Shown here piece by piece: positions 5,206 through 8,444 of a stretch of DNA of 8,444 bases (the first letter of the stretch is position 1; every line of letters begins with the position of its first letter). Source of the DNA: Candidatus Portnoybacteria bacterium CG_4_10_14_0_2_um_filter_44_20 (GTDB lineage Bacteria; Patescibacteriota; Minisyncoccia; Portnoybacterales; GCA-002795985); the NCBI GenBank assembly GCA_002792395.1, contig PFOG01000048.1:1-8444 (forward strand), given 5' to 3'. The translations under genes were made by a program, and so were the position numbers. Below the pieces are notes generated by a model. It made no database searches. It was given only the letters and a program-made list of their open reading frames with translations, and had not been told where the DNA came from.

Positions 5206-6252
5206 ATGGATTATCTCGAACAACAACACGATAACATTCCTTCCGGGAGACAGATTCTGATTGAAGAAGAACCCAAACGATCATGGTTGAGGCGTTTCTT
5301 TTTGTTAATTATTTTTGTGGTGATCATCGGCAGCGGCCTGACAGTTTTTGCGCTAAAAACAGGATTTACTTTTTCACAAATAAGCATTAACTCGATCCTT
5401 GGAGGCGGCAGACTACCGGTCGAGCAACCGATAAAAGAAAGAGATCCCAACCGAATTAACCTTCTGCTTCTGGGAATGCGGGGCGAAGGCGACCCAAACG
5501 GAGGGCTTCTGAGTGACAGTATAATATTAGTCAGTATCCAGAAAAGCACGGGGAAGATCGCTCTGATTTCTATTCCCAGAGATTTATATGTAACAATCCC
5601 CGGCACCGAACAAAAAGCGAAAATAAACGCCGCGCACGCATATGGCGAAGGAAAAAAGCCCGGCGGAGGAGGCATTATTTACAGCAAAGCGATAGTCTCG
5701 GAAGTAACCGGTCTTTATATTGACTACGCCGTTTCTGTCGACCACCAAGCATTCAAAGAAGCAGTCGACGCTATTGGAGGAATCGATATTTATTTAGACA
5801 AACCATTTATTGAAGACAAACAATTTACCAATGAACTTGTTCTAAACCTGCCCGCCGGCGAGAATCACCTGGATGGAGAAACCGCCCTTTTTTATGTTCG
5901 CTCCCGCTATACTACCTCTGACTTCGACAGAATGAAACGGCAGCAACGGGTTTTGGTGTCGGTAAAAAACAAAGTTTTATCAATGGGGGTTCTGGCCAAC
6001 CCGGTTAGAGTTTTTAGCCTTTTGGATATCTTGGGCAGAAACGTGCGAACGGACATGGGCGCGAACGAAATTCAGCAAATGATCAGTTTCGCGGCAAAGG
6101 CAGACGCCAGTAGCATCAAAACAAGGATTTTCGACACAACGCCCGAAGGATTTCTTTACTCAACCTATGCCGATAACGGAGCGTATATTCTCTTGCCAAA
6201 GTCCGGTGATTATTCGGAAATTCAAAACGCTTGTAAGAATATTTTTAACTAA
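5206..6252 (+). CDS. LytR-CpsA-Psr (LCP) family glycopolymer transferase
   Basis: Membrane-anchored LCP protein (348 residues). The family transfers lipid-pyrophosphate-linked glycopolymers (wall teichoic acid, capsule, arabinogalactan) onto peptidoglycan or another surface acceptor, on the outer face of the membrane. A basic cytoplasmic N-terminus (KRSWLRR, 24-30) precedes one membrane helix (about 31-50). The LCP domain starts with NLLLLGMRGEG (85-95). Asp104 in LLSDSIIL fits the metal-binding acidic residue, SIPRDLYV (122-129) carries the Arg-Asp pair, KINAAHAYG (139-147) is a family motif, and YVRSR (230-234) plus DFDRMKRQQR (239-248) hold the conserved arginines that bind the pyrophosphate. 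The length matches a single LCP domain without a C-terminal LytR_C domain. Its place behind glycosyltransferases and an ABC exporter fits attachment of their product. The ATG is chosen because it gives the full N-terminus with a helix; no Shine-Dalgarno is seen, and a large hairpin ends six bases upstream. Confidence 0.92.
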   Translation: MDYLEQQHDNIPSGRQILIEEEPKRSWLRRFFLLIIFVVIIGSGLTVFALKTGFTFSQISINSILGGGRLPVEQPIKERDPNRINLLLLGMRGEGDPNGGLLSDSIILVSIQKSTGKIALISIPRDLYVTIPGTEQKAKINAAHAYGEGKKPGGGGIIYSKAIVSEVTGLYIDYAVSVDHQAFKEAVDAIGGIDIYLDKPFIEDKQFTNELVLNLPAGENHLDGETALFYVRSRYTTSDFDRMKRQQRVLVSVKNKVLSMGVLANPVRVFSLLDILGRNVRTDMGANEIQQMISFAAKADASSIKTRIFDTTPEGFLYSTYADNGAYILLPKSGDYSEIQNACKNIFN

Positions 6253-6253
6253 A

Positions 6254-7066
6254 ATGGAACTCTCTGTTATTATAACCCACCATCGCGAGTTGAATCTGCT
6301 AAAAAAATGCCTCCCCCTGATCCGTGAGGAGATAAAAGGGATGGAATCTGAAATTATTGTTATTCTGAGCGAGTATCAGGAGGAAACGCTGAGCGCCCTG
6401 AAACAAGAATTTAACGATGTGATATTTCTGCCATTTGAAGAAAATCTCTATTTTGTACGTTCGATCAACCGAGGCATTGAACGAGCCAGCGGTAATTATA
6501 TCTTGCTGATCAACGATGATGTCATGGTTTCTCCCGGCTCCATAAGACAACTGATTGACTTTTTAAAAACCAACGAAAAGGTGGGATTGGTCGGACCAAG
6601 AGTGCTATATCCCGATGGCAGCAGCCAGCCTTCTTGTTTTAGATTTTACACACCCCTGACTATTGTCTGCCGCCGAACCATCTTGGGGAAGATCGGTTTT
6701 TGCAAGAAAATTAATGATAATTTTTTATATAAAGACAAGGACATTTACCGGGAGAATGGTCTGACAGTTGACTGGTTAATGAATGGCTCTGGCGTATTGA
6801 CGAGAAAGGAAGACCTGGAAAAAGTTGGACCGCTGGACGAACGGCTTAAGCATTATTTCAGCGATGTTGATTGGTGCAGAAGATTTTGGCAAAATGGTTT
6901 TAAAGTAGTATACTTTCCGAAGGCGGTCTTTCGTCATTACCACGGGAAAAAGAGTCGGGGCAGGGGACTATTAAGCCTTTTAACGAATCGGATGACTAGA
7001 ATACATGTGGCGGATGGAATGAAATATTTTTGGAAGTGGGGATTTCGCAACACCGACTATCGATAA
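6254..7066 (+). CDS. GT2 family glycosyltransferase (atypical nucleotide loop)
   Basis: GT-A fold glycosyltransferase of 270 residues. MELSVIITHHRE (1-12) is the first strand. INRGIERASGNYILLINDDV (71-90) contains the DxD-type NDDV that binds the metal and sugar nucleotide. VGPRVLYPDGSSQPS (113-127), VDWLMNGSGVLTRK (172-185) and GPLDE (192-196) are typical of the group. FSDVDWCRRFW (202-212) replaces the usual EDVDL catalytic-base segment, with Asp204 and Asp206 as candidates. The second strand, normally ending in DNxSxD, here reads IIVILSEYQEE (34-44), so the standard uracil/ribose-contact aspartates are not obvious. The frame is open for 29 codons upstream inside the LCP gene, but the ATG at 6254, one base after the LCP stop, sits exactly at the fold's first strand and is the right start. 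It is translationally coupled with the LCP gene and has no Shine-Dalgarno. Substrate unknown. Confidence 0.87.
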   Translation: MELSVIITHHRELNLLKKCLPLIREEIKGMESEIIVILSEYQEETLSALKQEFNDVIFLPFEENLYFVRSINRGIERASGNYILLINDDVMVSPGSIRQLIDFLKTNEKVGLVGPRVLYPDGSSQPSCFRFYTPLTIVCRRTILGKIGFCKKINDNFLYKDKDIYRENGLTVDWLMNGSGVLTRKEDLEKVGPLDERLKHYFSDVDWCRRFWQNGFKVVYFPKAVFRHYHGKKSRGRGLLSLLTNRMTRIHVADGMKYFWKWGFRNTDYR

Positions 7067-7084
7067 ATTTTTTTTAAATCATTT

Positions 7085-8278
7085 ATGAATAAAAAATATT
7101 TAGTGCCTATCCTTGTGGTTGCAATAATGGCTAGTTTTGCCGCCGGTCTTTATGTTGGAAAATCCGGCGAGTCGTCAGCTAAAAATATTAATTTGGCGAC
7201 GAACCAGGAATTAGGCAAACCCCAGCCGGTTGATTTCTCGTTATTCTGGGATGTTTGGAACAAAGTTGAAAATGAATACGTCGACCAATCTAAGCTTGAC
7301 GCGAAAAAAATGCTTTATGGAGCAATTTCCGGCATGCTGCGTTCCATAAATGATCCATATACTCTGTTTTTGCCTCCCGACGAAAGCAAAAAATTTCAGG
7401 ATGATATGAGAGGTGATTTTGAAGGAATCGGCGCCGAAATCGGCCTTAGAAAGGATATTTTAACAATTATCGCCCCGATTGAAGGAACCCCGGCCCAAAA
7501 GGCCGGATTACAACCTCAAGACGTGGTTTTAAAAATTAACGATGCGGCGACAGACAACCTGAATCTCGACGAAGCCGTCAATTTAATCCGCGGCCCGAAA
7601 GGCACCGCGGTGCGCCTTTTGGTTATGCGCGACGGTTGGAATGGGCCAAAAGAAATTGAGATCGTGCGGGACAAAATTGCCGTTCCAGTGTTAAAATTAG
7701 AATTTAAAGATTCTGACATTGCTTATGTCCGCCTTTATCAATTCACCGAGAATTCCCCGGACGAGTTCAATAAAGCCGTCAAACAAGTCTTAAAATCTAA
7801 CGCCAAAGGAGTTATTCTTGATCTTAGAAATAATCCGGGCGGCTACCTTGAAGCGGCGGTTAATATCGCTGGTTGGTTCTTAGAAAACGGCAATGTTGTG
7901 GCCATTGAAGACTTTGGCAACGGGCAAAGGGTTGAATATCGGAGTAGGGGAGACGGTGGCCTAGGCGACCGGCCAGTAATAATTCTGGTAAACCAGGGGT
8001 CGGCCTCAGCATCGGAAATTCTTGCTGGCGCCTTACGCGATGATCTAAAGTCAAGATTAGTCGGGCAAAAGACCTTCGGCAAGGGATCGGTGCAACAGTT
8101 AGACAATTTAGCAAACAGCGCCTCATTAAAAATTACCATCGCCAAGTGGCTGACTCCGTCCGGCCAGTCGATAATGAATGAGGGGTTGGAGCCGGATGTT
8201 ACGGTGGATATAACCGAAGACGACATTACCAATAGCCGCGATCCGCAACTGGACAAAGCCTTGGAAATGCTGAAATGA
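7085..8278 (+). CDS. S41 family C-terminal processing peptidase (CtpA/Prc-like), membrane-anchored
   Basis: Serine protease with a Ser-Lys catalytic dyad, acting outside the cytoplasmic membrane (397 residues). A short basic start and hydrophobic stretch (about 5-22) is a membrane anchor or uncleaved signal. An N-terminal helical region (50-100) contains NDPYTLFLPP (89-98). A PDZ domain follows (about 103-195; GIGAEIG at 114-120, IRGPKGT at 168-174), then the S41 core with LDLRNNPGG (245-253). The nucleophile lies in NQGSASASEILAG (303-315), most likely Ser308. GQKTFGKGSVQ (327-337) gives Lys333, 25 residues later as in other CTPs, and Gln337 as the third residue. TPSGQSIMNEGLEPD (357-371) closes the domain. 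It begins 18 bases after the GT2 gene; that spacer is a T8 run without a stem. All catalytic parts are present, so it should be active. Substrates unknown; an envelope quality-control or processing role is inferred. Confidence 0.93.
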   Translation: MNKKYLVPILVVAIMASFAAGLYVGKSGESSAKNINLATNQELGKPQPVDFSLFWDVWNKVENEYVDQSKLDAKKMLYGAISGMLRSINDPYTLFLPPDESKKFQDDMRGDFEGIGAEIGLRKDILTIIAPIEGTPAQKAGLQPQDVVLKINDAATDNLNLDEAVNLIRGPKGTAVRLLVMRDGWNGPKEIEIVRDKIAVPVLKLEFKDSDIAYVRLYQFTENSPDEFNKAVKQVLKSNAKGVILDLRNNPGGYLEAAVNIAGWFLENGNVVAIEDFGNGQRVEYRSRGDGGLGDRPVIILVNQGSASASEILAGALRDDLKSRLVGQKTFGKGSVQQLDNLANSASLKITIAKWLTPSGQSIMNEGLEPDVTVDITEDDITNSRDPQLDKALEMLK

Positions 8279-8316
8279 TGAACATGAGAGTAAGCCTTAA
8301 AATTAACAAACTAAAG

Positions 8317-8346
8317 TTGAAAGAATTAATTGATTGGTGTTACAAT
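8317..8346 (+). promoter_or_regulatory. Sigma70-type promoter candidate with extended -10
   Basis: TTGAAA (8317-8322) is followed after 18 bases by TACAAT (8341-8346), and TGT directly precedes the -10, giving an extended -10 TGn. It lies in the AT-rich 166-bp tail after the protease stop, where no convincing gene begins inside the window, so it would drive a gene or RNA beginning at about 8353 or beyond. No terminator hairpin is visible between the protease stop and this promoter. Moderate confidence, since AT-rich DNA yields such matches by chance, but both boxes, the spacing and the TG are good. Confidence 0.5.
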
Positions 8347-8444
8347 ATACCCAACACATAAAAATTTAAAGTAAAACATTAAATACTATGACAAGTTATA
8401 TAGTTATTAGCTCTTAATTGGAATCAGTTTTACACTAATTCTGG

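Noticed and set aside
6167..6253. A longer start for the third GT2 gene, inside the LCP gene
   Set aside because: The first 29 codons overlap the LCP coding sequence and show no GT2 homology pattern. The ATG at 6254 matches the first strand of the fold.
7068..7075. T8 run between the third GT2 gene and the protease, as a terminator
   Set aside because: No stem precedes the T-run; it is only an AT-rich spacer.
7602..7613. Perfect 12-bp palindrome in the protease gene
   Set aside because: It encodes part of a conserved PDZ motif (GPKGTAVR), so codon constraint explains it, and there are no flanking repeats.
828..8256. Minus-strand ORFs of 60-154 codons opposite the genes
   Set aside because: All overlap clear + strand genes, have no recognisable motifs and are shadow frames.
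8275..8361. 28-codon ORF with its ATGA overlapping the protease stop
   Set aside because: It has no recognisable motif and no Shine-Dalgarno, it overlaps the promoter candidate, and its length is expected by chance.
8388..8417. 9-codon ORF after the promoter candidate
   Set aside because: Too short, with no leader-peptide codon bias or following attenuator.

Overview
The window carries eight protein genes, all on the + strand and tightly packed. It looks like part of a surface-polysaccharide locus from an uncultivated, small-genome bacterium, most likely of the Candidate Phyla Radiation (Patescibacteria, Parcubacteria-like). That placement is an inference from protein style: a WsaF-like rhamnosyltransferase, CPR-type GT2 enzymes, an LCP protein and a CtpA-like protease, with moderately AT-rich DNA and no Shine-Dalgarno motifs. 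No marker gene is present. TGA serves as a stop for two of the genes, so the recoded UGA=Gly code of Gracilibacteria/Absconditabacteria is unlikely.

Layout. Positions 2-673: polysaccharide/teichoic-acid type ABC exporter ATPase, missing its 5' end. 832-1806: GT2 rhamnosyltransferase-like enzyme. 1808-3097: WsaF-like GT-B rhamnosyltransferase. 3176-4069: NAD-dependent sugar-nucleotide epimerase. 4075-5127: second GT2 enzyme. 5206-6252: LytR-CpsA-Psr (LCP) membrane protein. 6254-7066: third GT2 enzyme. 7085-8278: secreted or membrane-tethered S41 (CtpA/Prc) protease. 8279-8444: AT-rich, with a good promoter candidate that probably serves a gene beyond the window.

Working model (inference). The epimerase supplies an activated sugar, and three or four glycosyltransferases build a probably rhamnose-containing chain on a lipid carrier at the inner membrane face. 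The ABC transporter flips the chain out; its permease is not in the window. The LCP protein then transfers it from the lipid to the wall or another surface acceptor. The protease may process envelope proteins.

The most unusual content lies between and inside the genes. Each of the three long intergenic gaps (158, 78 and 78 bp) is filled by an inverted array of short words, and each gap uses a different word (ATTAGGN, NGTAGTC, [A/T]TTCGTA). These arrays run almost or exactly up to the next start codon, and one forms a 29-pair hairpin ending six bases before the LCP gene. A separate GC-rich 43-bp palindrome sits in frame inside the second GT2 gene, between 4-bp direct repeats 45 bp apart. Together these suggest short palindromic elements that tolerate or invade junctions and coding sequence in this genome. 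The short gaps (1, 5, 1 and 18 bp) hold no such arrays.
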